Positions 45,369 to 57,680 of a stretch of 64,000 nt of DNA are shown piece after piece; position 1 is the first letter of the stretch, and every line of letters begins with the position of its first letter. Both the position numbers and the translations under genes were made by a program. Where the stretch lies: the NCBI GenBank assembly GCA_033239125.1, contig BSWB01000004.1, positions 58,651,501-58,715,500 on the forward strand. Direction: 5' to 3'. This DNA comes from Fagopyrum homotropicum. Lineage: Eukaryota > Streptophyta > Magnoliopsida > Caryophyllales > Polygonaceae. The notes beneath the pieces were generated by a model. It searched no databases. It saw only the letters and a list, made by a program, of their open reading frames with translations, and had not been told where the DNA came from.

Positions 45369-48300
45369 TTAGATACCCCTAAAAACAAGTTTCGTCCCGA
45401 AACTTGCTATTTGTCGAATTTCTTGTTCCCTAAGGCCGAGGTATGAATACTCAAACTAAGAAGGTTTAAACCTTCTAATCTATACACACAATCTACTCAA
45501 ACTACCACCGTAAGATATATCACGCCACATAGCACATTCCCGCACGGGGCACAAACCACACATAACATCACACATGCACATAACTCAATCAAGGAAAGAA
45601 CTAGGTCTAACCCGTCGATTCTATCGATGCTACCAGCTCAACGTAAAACTCAACCAAAGATACTATCCTCCGTCTTCCAAATAGTCTCATCGGTTCCTCG
45701 TATGTCACTAGATCGTCGTGATTGACAATACGTCTCTAGTTATGGATGTACTCTCTCGATTGATACATCTGAAACACCGGGTGAACACCCTCTACTCTCG
45801 GCGGTCACGCCAACCGGTAAACCACTTTCACAACTTGCGCTAAAATATAAAAAGGGTTCGCTATATCGGAAACTCAACTTCCTACTTAGGTCTTACTCAA
45901 TGCATCCATTATGTTTCTCCTTTATTATCTCTCACAAAGAAGATTGGATTTCCAATTCACACAGTTGGCTTTGGTTTTTCACAAACCAAACTTGATGTTA
46001 CGTTTCCTCAATTCTTGCTGCAAGTTCCAAGTAGTGAATGAAATACTTTGCTACACACTGCTTCTACTAACGAGACATGTATGCTATAACTTTTACATCG
46101 TTTCTCAATACTCAATCAAGACCATGTCTTGTAGATTCACTTGTACACTTCAAACCGTTCATATCTTGAGGCAATTTCAAAATAGTTGCACCAATGAATC
46201 TCCTCTCAACTCTCAACGTCTCCATGTCCCATTTTCGTCTCACTCAATACTTCATTGTCATCCGGAATAGGTTAGTCATAGATGGTGTTACTTGGAGAAT
46301 ATCTCCACAAATCTGGTAATGCCCAGTATATCCAAGAAACTTATAACTTCTTTCACATCTTTCGGGGGTTGTTATCCCGAGACAATTTGTCATACAACTT
46401 CTCTCTTCTTCGAGAGTAGACCAAAATATCTTATTCATGACATTGGTAAGCCCATTTGGAATCTCTACAACTCGTAGTGACCATGGTTCGTCCAGAATGC
46501 CGCATTTGCAATATCCCAATCTTGAATTCTCAATTGGTGGCAATTAGACCTTAAATCAATTTTAGGAGTGACTACTGACCCTCGTGACCGATCGAGTAGA
46601 TCGTCAATTCGTTGTAAGGAATACTTGTCTTTCACTATTATCATGTTCGACTCACGGTAATCGATGTCCCAATGGAGAGAATTGTCATAATAACTTCAAT
46701 AAAAAGTTCAATATATAATTAAACATGAGATTCAAACCAAGAGCTCAAGATAACATTTGGATTTCCCCATAGCATTTCACTAATTTCTAGTGAAATCTTA
46801 TCAATAAGTTCTTACAATTGCTCCTTCACTTGTTTCCACAACACATGTCTATGCACAAGGTCATTCCATACGGCACCTTAGATATCGGGATTGAATCAAG
46901 CTCGACATTAGTGGAAAAATCCACATTCTGACGTATTGGAATCCGTGATATCTCGGTTTTCGTCTTTTCCTCTTCTGTCACATAACGTACGACCTGCACA
47001 ACCGTGTCTTAAAACTTGACAAGTGGTTATGATACTAATGGTTTACCCCGATCTGTTGAGGTGACATCCTTTAAACACGTGTATTGTTCCATCTGTAGCT
47101 ACAATGTAGACCGTCTCCTTCCAAATATTTGTCTTTTCTTGCATTGGAAAGATTTGCTTGCGTCTTCTGACTCTTGTGGTCTTATTTAAGTATTCTTTTA
47201 ACTTAGACCCATATTTACTCTTTGATGACATGATTGTAAAAATCTTCTACGGTTTCTCACTTATGTGCAACCATAAGGGTCCAATCTGCACGACTTAACC
47301 GTGTTTCAAAACAATTGACCTTGTCTTCTTCACTTTCCGTGACATCCCAACATATGGGAGGAGCTCTTCGTATTCTACATAAGCTCTCACGATAGACATC
47401 CTTTCCTCAAGTAGGTGTAGAAATTATACTTCACTTTCCTTATGTAAAGTCAACCCGACGGTAGAGGTTCTAACCTCAATCTTCCATATACTTTTTGTAC
47501 ATCTCTTGTCGACATCAAACTTCAAAACATCGATCTTCTCTTACTCTTGTTGGTCACCTTATACATCTCTTAGTATTCCCAAAACAACTTCACAACCGTA
47601 CCGGTATGCCTTGTGAAGAACACTAGGCTAATATCCCCCCTACCGACATCACTGAAGTATCCAACTCATAACTTTACCCAACACTAACATCCTAACCCTA
47701 AACTTGCGGCGTTGCCCCAATCCAGATTCCTCGTTTCGTGTTATAGCCACTATGGCTTCGCCATACGAGTCACAAAAACCTTGACTTAGCTTGGCTCGTG
47801 AAAACATGACATCCATAACCTTAGAACAAACATATCATACCTCCCCTTATATATCCCCCCTTCCGAACAACAACTATAGAAGACTCACTTTCCTCTTCGT
47901 CCTTCCAATTTACTTTACCTTGATCCGTGTCATTTCTCCATATAACAACCCCCATGACCTAAGAAGGTCGTACCAGATCCTTACAATCTTTCCCCACAAG
48001 TTACGTTACCCTCACTTGCTGGAATCGATAAAATGCTACTTGATTAAGATAATTGTACTTCCCTTGATATACTTATTTATTGCCGACATTCAACCACCGG
48101 GAATGTTCCAAGTTCTTGTTACCACACCTTTATGATTACTCTTCCTTTCCACACTCATTCATAGACCACCCGCACATGCGCGTTCTTGGCTGTCACCAAT
48201 TAGCTTTTAAGTGACCTTCTCCAATGTCAATGACTTACCATTCTAATGAAAGCTACCCTCCTCGAGGTACTCTACCTTAAACTCCGTTAGTTCGTTCTTT

Positions 48301-48498
48301 ATTCCATGCTTCCTCTTCTTTATGAGGTAACTATATCTTCCTTGCCTTGTTGGTTCATATAACTCCCTTTCATAGGCTTAACCATTCTTCCTTGATGTCT
48401 TTCAAGTGCACCTTCCAAAATATTATAACCCTAGCTAGCATCCGCTCGTGTTCCTCTAGGTCGGTATCTTAAGTCTCTCGATCAAAGCTCATCGTTTC
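45369..48498 (-). pseudogene. Degenerate pol of element 3
   Basis: On the minus strand, 46543-46244 retains phrases that parallel Gypsy RT: EIPNGLTNVMNKIF for the usual PFGLTNAP region, and KFLGYTGHYQ plus a PSMTNLFR-like segment for the FLGxxGYYRRF / PLTxLL motif. Other frames are short and broken. No intact protein can be made. Protein domains upstream of this point are not recognisable. Confidence 0.55.
48494..48498. other. Target-site duplication of element 2, left
   Basis: GTTTC immediately before TGTAAC; the matching GTTTC is at 57676-57680 right after TTACA. Confidence 0.92.
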
Positions 48499-49299
48499 TG
48501 TAACACCCCGAATCCGCGGGACTCGGGATGTCACATTGGGCTAGGATCTCACAATGGATCCTGACCCTAGCCTGACAACAAGTTCACTGGACCTTACAAC
48601 ATGGCACTGACAGATATAAAACAAATACATAAAACAGTATAAACTGTACGACCCAAAGTAAACAACAACGTAGCCGAGTATATAAAACGACATCCTCACA
48701 CAGGAGGTACAAAAGATCATCCTCATGCAGAGGGGAAACACAACAATCCCAACCAACCACCTAATGTACGAGAGTCCTCGGCCTGTCACCCTGCCAGATC
48801 ACCCAGTAGCGCCTAACCTGTAAACATCTACAACACGGTATGAAACCGTTAACTAACCTTACATATATGAGGTAATGCATAAGCACAAACACAATCATGA
48901 AAGATAAACACCTCAGCATGCTATCACACATTTACCCATTTATTATCTTTATATAATAACCATTCACTCAAAAACCGTATATATATAGATAGATGAAAGT
49001 ATGTGACACGAGGACCGATACATCCCCGCCTCTGAGTGCAATGTCCAGCTGTACGAGTATCGGTCACACAATCCGTGTACCCTATGGGAGTGGATTGTGC
49101 CCTTCCTGTAAACCAGTCTGGCCCGACAACAGAGAACCTCCCAGACTCCACGGCGGGATGAAAGGGAAAGGTTATCACAACCACGCAGTGGGACAGTCAA
49201 TAGAACATAGGTTGATAAAAATGACAACTCATGCTATCATAGCAAACATATAAAGCACACACCACTCATGCAAACACCCAATATAGGGATGGTAGCTAA

Positions 49300-49318
49300 G
49301 TAAGTCCTACGGACTTAC
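49300..49318 (-). promoter_or_regulatory. Splice-donor hairpin in LTR 2 (left copy)
   Basis: GTAAGTCC-TAC-GGACTTAC is a perfect 8-bp stem. The element's strand reads GAGGTAAGTCCGTAGGACTT. The acceptor-like TTTACAG|GTTAGG lies about 500 nt downstream (G at 48818, minus). The right-LTR copy (56350-56368) has one C-to-G change that breaks one pair. Confidence 0.6.
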
Positions 49319-50114
49319 CTCAACCTCGTACAAACTCAACCACGATCACCTCTACACTGGAGGGACAACACGGCCTATAAACAAGGCATAAAGATATATC
49401 AAACTCTATTCATCAAAGGGGTCACACCTAGACCCAAAGGGATCCATAAGGATCATACTCAATCTATGAGCCTCACAACCAACTAAACCTCAATATCTCA
49501 GCATAACTCACAATTCCTCAAATCTCAAGGTAGTATCTAATCAACATTCCTCAATCTCAATTCTAATCCTAATTTAATTAATTAACCTTTAATTAATTAA
49601 TTAGATTTCGCCAGAATAACGTTTTGCCCGCAGACAATTTCTAAACCCCCTGTCATCAGATTTCATCAAACAAACAACCCATAATCACCAGAATAATATA
49701 ACGACCATAATGGAATTTCTAATTATCCATTTTGACAAGCCTAAAGTCAATTTAGGCCAAATCGCAGTACGAAAAACGAATAAATTCATAAATTATTCGT
49801 TACTAACCCGATTGACGATCTGAAAGAAGATTCGGAAACGCAGCGACGCAGGCTACGCATGGACAACATCAAATTCACTGGAATCTGAGCAACGGAACCG
49901 TCCTGGTGACATATATGCTCGACCAGCCCTCCATATACTCGAAAATGCAGAAACTCGGTACCGATATGAAGAGAATGAAGAGAGGAATCCAGAAACTCAA
50001 ACGGAATTGAAATCGGATTAGAAACGGAGAGTAGATCTGAGTTTGAAGGTTGAGAGAAATTAGAGCTTTTACGAGGAAACGTGAAATGAAATGAATTAAT
50101 AAAGGATTTTTTGC

Positions 50115-50163
50115 TATTTATAGTGAAGACGATAATTATCCTTTAGTAAAGTCGATAATTATC
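50115..50163 (-). promoter_or_regulatory. LTR 2 core promoter: TATA box plus twin GATAATTATC
   Basis: The minus strand reads two GATAATTATC palindromes 23 bp apart, then TATAAATA (50122-50115). This is the same layout as LTR 1. The right LTR has the TATA box at 57172-57165. Confidence 0.65.
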
Positions 50164-50625
50164 CTTTAATCGATCCAAAGGCGGGTCGAACCTCTTTCTC
50201 CAAACTTCTCGAGATTGGAACACTAAATCTGGAATATTATAGGGATAATTATTCCACAACTGTTTCGGAAAACGTGTATTCCTAAGCCGTCTTTCTTAGC
50301 CGTTAAGAAACGAAATAGTGACTCTTTTGGCCGTTTTGCCTCTCCATCTTATTTCATATCTAGGACATATCCGATGTCCAGATCATTTCTCTCAACTACA
50401 TTTTTATTAAGTGGAGCTCCCAAATGCTCCAAATAACACCGGAGGGTAAAAATAATTACCCGGGGGAAAAAGTAAAAATTTTCCCAAACGTCCAAAATTA
50501 CGCGAGGAACATAACGGTGGGACTCATACTCCTCACTTGCGAAATCTTCGCGAGTTATATGTCAATTACTATCAACGATTAAGTTAATCAACATTAGTTA
50601 GAATTCGGAAATCCTAGCTATTACA

Positions 50626-53600
50626 TCACACACCCCTTAAAAAAAGTTTCGTCCCGAAACTTGAACAATTCCCAAATCCTCTCGGACCCATACGCCGAGG
50701 TATAACTCTCACTCTTTCTATCGGAGGTATCACATCTCCGTTCAAAAGATCACAACCAATAACAATCTATAACCTCAAGTATAAACATGGAGGAATCATC
50801 ACTCCAGGAAACAGGGCCATAACGCTACCCACAGGCGTAGAGGAATCACGTCTCTCGCCATACCACATCACAAGGCATACAGGAAGCACATCTCTAGCCA
50901 AAACATATCACATGCATAGAGGAAATACGTCTCTAGCCAACCCATAAACATATATATCGCATGGAGGAATCACATCTCCACTGAACTATGTCCATCAAGG
51001 TAGCATGGAGGAAAGAACCATGTCTAGCTGAATCCTAATCCCACTCAGATAGCGTGGAGGAAAGAACCATCTCCAGCTATAAATATGATCATACTCGGGT
51101 AGCGTGGAGGAAGTAATCATCTCCAGCTATAGCATACATCACACTAACACATCAAGATTTACTAAGATCATAAATCACATCACAACTAGCATGGAATAAC
51201 ATATCAAGGCATATAAGCACATAAGCACAACATTCATCAAGATAGCACTAAGATATACTCGTGCTCCCATAAATGGGTATGTCCTAACATATACTCTGGA
51301 TAGTTCCTCAGGACACTATCCTCAGTCTCTCACATAGCCTCTTTAGGTCTTCATCTCGACCATCATATCCTCAATATGGGAATGTCTTTCGAATGCAAGC
51401 GTTTCATATCTCATTCCAAGAATGTAATCGAATGCTCAACAAAAGTGTGGTTGGACTCAACCACCAAATCATCGTAACTCACAAGGTGTCTCGAGTCTGG
51501 TATATACTTCCTCAGTTGAGACATAAGAAACACTGGGTGAATATCCTCTAATCTCAAAGGCAAAGCTAAACATCATGTTGCCTTCACAAAACTGATCAAG
51601 ATCTCAAGTAACTGACATATTGGAAACTCAGTTCCCCTTTCCATAATAACACAACTAATGTCTCACAGTTGAGATACCTCCAGCCGGACATGAACTCTCG
51701 CTTTAACTTTAGAGGTTAACGCCTCTTGTCTACATATAATATATGGCGACTCTGTACAGCCAGCATTCTTCCTTCAATCAACGTTACTTGAACTATAAAA
51801 TCCTGAATCTGGTCAGGTGTTATTCCACTACTACTGCTAGATCACTTCTAGCATAAGGATATACGACATCTATGTCTATATATATTGCCTCATAGGGCCA
51901 TCCCAGAAAGATGCACGTCCTTCATTATTATATAATAAACCCGTTAATGTCAGGGGGTGAAGTGTAGTCATGAGGTACATACTCATCCCCAAAGCAGTCT
52001 GAATCTGCTGCCCAAAATCTCAAAGTAAAAGCATCCATCTCGATCAGAATGATCGTTCTCGGTATACCATGGAGTCTCACTATTTGTCTAGTGTACTCCT
52101 CAACCAATTCATTCACTAGCCACGTCCTTCTGATGAAACGTACCGGTTTCATTAATTTGTTACCAACAATCCAGATAACATCAATCTTCTACTGGGTCAC
52201 AATCCCATAACAAAGTCCATAGATCTGTCCTCCCAAATTCTACTACTGCACTGGCAGTGGGTGGGGCTTATCTCTAGATCGGAAATACTCTATCTGGACC
52301 TGCTGACAGGTCACATACTATATCACAAATCTGGTAATATCGGCTTCATACAATATAATCGTCTCATCTCGTGGTACATCTTACTCGTACCTAAATGTAT
52401 TGAATACGGCGTACAGTGGGTATACCGTAATATTCTTTGTCTCCATCTACATCAACAGGTACACAAAAGCGGTCATGACTCTTCATCAGTCCATCTACTC
52501 CCATAGAGAACTATGGTACCTCAGTACGAGACATCCTTTCTCTAAACCTTGTCAAGGCCGGGCAGGTCTCCTGCTTTTGTTGGACCTCATCCAACAAACC
52601 AGGTAGAACCTCTGAGGTATAATTGGGTATCCTCATCAAGGAACTGATTGTCCAACTCTAGCCAAGCTAGATCTCTCTGAAGCTGAGGCTGAACTATCAG
52701 TCTCACAATCATCTTCTCTTGGAGCGTCTTTCCATTCAAGTTATCGGCGACAACGTTCAACTTCTCTGAATGATATGAAATCTTCAAGTCAAAGTCTTGA
52801 TCAACTTAAGCTCTTAACACTAGCGTTTATTCAACCCCTGTTGCATAAAATATACATCAGATTTCTATGATCTATAGAAATCTGACATGAAGATCACACC
52901 GGTACGGTCTTCAAAACTTAAAGGCTTGAACTACCACTACTAACTCTAAATCATGAGTTGGGTAGTTCTCATCATACGTTCTCAGCTGTAAACACACCTA
53001 TCAATAACCCTACTCCTCTGTAGTAATACACATCTCAGACTTAGCTGGGATGTATCACCGTAAATCACGGGATCCCAAAAATCTTCTAACTACAACAGAA
53101 TGGAAGCAGAGGTCAAATGCCTCCTCAACTCTTCGAACATAGACACACTGCTTTCATCACGTAGTTATGGTGGTCTTCTAAAAAAAAAACTCGCAAATGA
53201 ATACGTAATCATATAAAATCCTTCGTCAAAGCATTGGTAGCAATCGGCTGAGCTGAGAAAACTACGTATTCCTTATTGTTCATCAGTATCTCCCATGTTA
53301 CAACATATATACTTAGTTCTCGCCAGGTCAATCATGATCCCACTGGCGGAGACAACATGGCCTAAAAAGGCTATCACTGGCATCTCAACTTACACTTAGA
53401 GAGCGTAGCATACAACCCTCTATCTCTCAAAATCTGCAAAACGGTCCTCAGACGATCGGTCTACTATTCTCTGCTATGAGAGTATACCGACATGTCATCC
53501 ATGAAGTCCACCACCAACTAATCAAGGAAGTCGATAAAGATACTATTCATCAACTCCATAAAAACTACTAAAACATTTGTCAACCCAAATGACATCACTA

Positions 53601-53975
53601 CAAACTCGTAGTGTCCATAACGGGTACGGGATACACATGCTGCTCTCTCATCCATGACTAGGGATATCTTGAGCACAAAGGAATCCTGAAAACACATTTG
53701 CTTCTTGAAGCTAACTCATCAGGTCGTCAATACGGAACATGGAACCCACTAGGGTAAACCCGTTTCGATCAACTTTTCAAGTTATCAGTACAATATCTCA
53801 ACAAGCACCATATAGTGTGGCTTTCCCATTCAATCTTGTATCATACTTCAACTCGATAACAATGTCCACACTCCGCTGAGGTGGAAACTAGACGGTTCAG
53901 TAACACGTCTATAAACTCATAAACAACTGGAATACCTTCCATTGTTGGACTATCTCGCTCCTTCATGGTATAACA
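50626..53975 (-). pseudogene. Degenerate pol of element 2 (RT, RNase H, integrase)
   Basis: Minus-strand scraps in changing frames. 52787-52587 has the RNase H end (ISYHSEKLNVVADNLNGKTL). 52152-51928 has integrase wording (FIRRTWLVNELVEEYTRQIV, HGIPRTII). The RT part (52900-53900) is present as short broken phrases. 50740-51160 holds a repeated AGGAA(T/G)CAC(A/G)TCTC-like phrase, about six to eight imperfect copies. Nothing is translatable. Confidence 0.7.
50740..51135. repeat. Imperfect repeats next to the 3' LTR of element 2
   Basis: The phrase GGAGGAA(T/A)CAC.TCTC / GTGGAGGAA..AACCATCTC recurs near 50785, 50839, 50876, 50916, 50961, 51006, 51055 and 51106. Neighbouring copies are about 37-54 bp apart. 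It lies between integrase and the LTR. Confidence 0.6.
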
Positions 53976-54173
53976 CTAGAAGGCATCACATCCCTGTGCT
54001 ATCAGCTCGCTGCTCGTACAGTCCTGATGACAAACCCGTCTCTTCAAAGGTCTTAACCTTAGAAGACCTCTAATTACCATCTCAGTAAAGACTATAATAG
54101 CCTTACTATTAATATCTAACACCGCATGATATCTATTCATACAATCCATACACATAATGACTTCCTCATGCAC
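53976..54173 (-). pseudogene. Protease-RT linker scrap of element 2
   Basis: Encodes MCMDCMNRYHAVLDINSKAI, matching the GMDWLxxYxAxLD(V/I) segment that follows the protease of Gypsy elements. The protease active site is not seen. Confidence 0.6.
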
Positions 54174-54438
54174 CTACAGCATGACAAAGAAGTCTACAAG
54201 CCATACACAAGTCCCGGAATAAGGGAACAAACACATATCTCGCGGGTACCTCAGACCCCTAACTGGTAATCTTGTAAAGGAAAGTCCACCTTCTACTATA
54301 TATCAAAGATCAACCATTAACGCATGCATCGAAAGACAAGAAGTGCATAACACTCATAACAAACAAAACTCCACTAGGTAAACCATTAACGAGAATGGTA
54401 CATGTAACAACTAACTCCCGTAGCTCCACTACATATCA

Positions 54439-55067
54439 TCACTTGATCTCGGATCTATGCTCCTCAAGTATCATTGAGGTCCTCACTATAGCCTTCACTT
54501 CCACTCTTTCAACACCCGAAAGAGGAAGGTTTTGCTGGGAAGAAACACTACCTTGTTGACAGAAAGGGGCCAGATGGCCTAGTTCACCACATATGAAACA
54601 AGCTATCGGTGCCAAAGGGCACTCAGAACGCAAATGATCTGGATAGCCACAATTGTAACATAATTGTCTCATTCTTGCAACCTGTGCAACTGAAGGGTAA
54701 CTCAATCTTCGTCGTCCACCTTGAATGATCTTATTCCGAGAGGGAACTTGTAAAGGCAACGCCTTGCCTTGTCGACAAAACTTCGCTCTATACCCTGCTT
54801 TACCACACGTAAAGCATATGATGGGCGCCTTTGGGGCACACAACTCGCCAGTGTCCCAACTTCCACGCAATTAAAACATTGTAGTTCCTTGCCAGTCATC
54901 TTCATGGCCAAAGGATCACTAGATTGTCCTGATATCGGACTTGGTTCCCCATTCATCATCTTTGCTTCTCCAGTAACTGATTCAGTCCATTGCTTCTTTC
55001 CGGATCCAAAAGCTTCAGTTGATCTCACAATTGTTGGTAAATCCGGTGTCGATCTACCCGCTATCAC
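54439..55067 (-). pseudogene. gag nucleocapsid of element 2 with several zinc knuckles
   Basis: In the frame 54870-54439 there are three knuckle-type motifs: CFTCGKAGYRAKFC (His replaced by Arg), CYNCGYPDHLRSEC and CFICGELGHLAPFC (both CX2CX4HX4C). In an overlapping frame (55067-54702) another broken knuckle, CFNCVEVGTLASC, precedes them, so a frameshift separates them. Upstream capsid sequence is mostly lost. Plant Gypsy gag usually has one or two knuckles, so three to four is unusual. These bind RNA for packaging. Confidence 0.75.
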
Positions 55068-55531
55068 CGCTTCATATACTTGTTACATATATTCTTGAAA
55101 CTCGGATCTACTCGTGGAGACACGATAAGCCTCTTCAAACTCGTTCTCTGCCATAGGCGATACAACAGTGGAAACTGGTCCCTGACCTATCACTACTGGA
55201 GGAAGAGGGGGTGTACCCCTACCTCATCCCACTACATATACTACTCTAGTTTGAGTCATCTGTAGGATATACGCACGTAATCTTATAAGGCTATATATAT
55301 GCCATAGGTATCGATATGTATATAATACATCCACATAATCCATAGTACACACAAATATATATACATATCTACGCTGCAGAGATCCATGACAGAGGTGACG
55401 ACTTCTCGTACATCTATCCCAAAACCACACTTAAAACCAAAACCTTTGAAAACGTCAGATCCCGTGTGGGCTCTGTTTATTTTACCTATCAAACCTCATT
55501 GTAGGTAGCAAGTGCCATTGTTGTCAACCTG

Positions 55532-55544
55532 GGCTCTGATACCA
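55532..55544 (-). other. Primer-binding site of element 2 (tRNA-iMet)
   Basis: GGCTCTGATACCA on the plus strand, i.e. TGGTATCAGAGCC on the element's strand, four bases from the right LTR. Confidence 0.92.
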
Positions 55545-55548
55545 ACTC

Positions 55549-57675
55549 TGTAACACCCCGAATCCGCGGGACTCGGGATGTCACATTGGGCTAGGATCTC
55601 ACAATGGATCCTGACCCTAGCCTGACAACAAGTTCACTGGACCTTACAATATGTCACTGACAGATATAAAACAAATACATAAAATAGTATAAACTGTACG
55701 ACCCAAAGTAAACAACAACATAGCCGAGTATATAAAACGACATCCTCACACAGGAGGTACAAAAGATCATCCTCATGCAGAGGGGAAACACAACAATCCC
55801 AACCAACCACCTAATGTACGAGAGTCCTCGGCCTGTCACCCTACCAGATCACCCAGTAGCGCCTAACCTGTAAACATCTACAACACGGTATGAAACCGTT
55901 AGCTAACCATACATACATGAGGTAATGCATAAGCACAAACACAATCATGAAAGATAAACACCTCAGCATGCTATCACACATTTACCCATTTATTATCTTT
56001 ATATAATAACCATTCACTCAAAAACCGTATATATATAGATAGATGAAAGTATGTGACACGAGGACCGATACATCCCCGCCTCTGAGTGCAATGTCCAGCT
56101 GTACGAGTATCGGTCACACAATCCGTGTACCCTATGGGAGTGGATTGTGCCCTTCCTATAAACCAGTCTGGCCCGACAACAGAGAACCTCCTAGACTCCA
56201 CGGCGGGATGAAAGGGAAAGGTTATCACAGCCACGCAGTGGGGCAGTCAATAGAACATAGGTCGATAAAAACGACAACTCATGCTATCATAGCAAACATG
56301 TAAAGCACACACCACTCATGCAAACACCCAATATAGGGATGGTAGCTAAGTAAGTGCTACGGACTTACCTCAACCTCGTACAAACTCAACCACGATCACC
56401 TCTACACTGGAGGGACAACACGGCCTATAAACAAGGCATAAAGATATATCAAACTCTATTCATCAAAGGGGTCACACCTAGACCCAAAGGGATCCATAAG
56501 GATCATACTCAATCTATGAGCCTCACAACCAACTAAACCTCAATATCTTAGCATAACTCACAATTCCTCAAATCTCAAGGTAGTATCTAATCAACATTCC
56601 TCAATCTCAATTCTAATCCTAATTTAATTAATTAACCTTTAATTAATTAATTAGATTTCGCCAGAATAACGTTTTGCCTGCAGGCAATTTCTAAACCCCT
56701 TGTTATCAGATTTCATCAAACAAACAACCCATAATCACCAGAATAATATAACGACCATAATGGAATTTCTAATTATCCATTTTGACAAGCCTAAAGTCAA
56801 TTTAGGCCAAATTGCAGTACGGAAAACGAATAAATTCATAACTTATTCGTTACTAACCCGATTGACGATCTGAAAGAAGATTCGGAAACGCAGCGACGCA
56901 GGCTACGCATGGACAACATCAAATTCACCGGAATCTGAGCGACGGAACCGTCCTAGTGACATATATGCTCGACCAGCCCTCCATATACTCGGAAATGCAG
57001 AAACTCGGTACCGATATGAAGAGAATGAAGAGAGGAATCCAGAAACTCAAACGGAATTGAAATCGGATTAGAAACGGAGAGTAGATCTGAGTTTGAAGGT
57101 TGAGAGAAATTAGAGCTTTTACGAGGAAACGTGAAATGAAATGAATTAATAAAGGATTTTCCGCTATTTATAGTGAAGACGATAATTATCCTTTAGTAAA
57201 GTCGATAATTATCCTTTAATCGATCCAAAGGCGGGTCGAACCTCTTTCTCCAAACTTCTCGAGATTGGAACACTAAATCTGGAATATTATAGAGATAATT
57301 ATTCCACAACTGTCTCGGAAAACGTGTATTCCTAAGCCGTCTTTCTTAGCCGTTAAGAAACGAAATAGCGACTCTTTTGGCCGTTTTGCCTCTCCATCTT
57401 ATTTCATATCTAGGACATATCCGATGTCCTGATCATTTCTCTCAACTACATTTTTATTAATTGGAGCTCCCAAATGCTCCAAATAACACCGGAGGGTAAA
57501 AATAATTACCCGGGGGAAAAAGTAAAAATTTCCCCAAACGTCCAAAATTACGCGAGGAACATAACGGTGGGACTCATACTCCTCACTTGCAAAATCTTCG
57601 CGAGTTATATGTCAATTACTATCAACGATTAAGTTAATCAACATTAGTTAGAATTCGGAAATCCTAGCTATTACA
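55549..57675 (-). repeat. Right LTR of element 2 (its 5' LTR)
   Basis: 2127 bp, the same length as the left copy, with about 37 differences by eye. Ends TGTAAC and TTACA. The hairpin is at 56350-56368 with one mismatch. Confidence 0.93.
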
Positions 57676-57680
57676 GTTTC

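Larger units (their letters stand above)
48499..50625 (-). repeat. Left LTR of element 2 (its 3' LTR)
   Basis: From TGTAACACCCCG to GCTATTACA. 49560-50420 is related, in reverse, to LTR 1 at 33150-33990 (shared AATTAATTAATTAAAGG, GCGGGCAAAACGTT and others), so the two are cousins in opposite orientation. TATA box on the minus strand at 50122-50115; twin GATAATTATC at 50131-50140 and 50154-50163. Confidence 0.92.
48499..57675 (-). mobile_element. Inner Ty3/Gypsy LTR retrotransposon 2, complete
   Basis: Two 2127-bp LTRs (48499-50625 and 55549-57675), a 5-bp duplication GTTTC, a primer site next to the right LTR and a purine tract next to the left LTR. It therefore reads right to left. It lies inside element 3. 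The LTRs differ by about 37 substitutions by eye (about 1.7%) with no indels noticed, so the insertion is fairly recent. The inside (50626-55548) is decayed gag-pol. Confidence 0.94.

Noticed and set aside
48924..49253. Frames of about 86 codons in LTR 2, repeated at 55974-56303
   Set aside because: Same reason: LTR copies, both strands, no motif.
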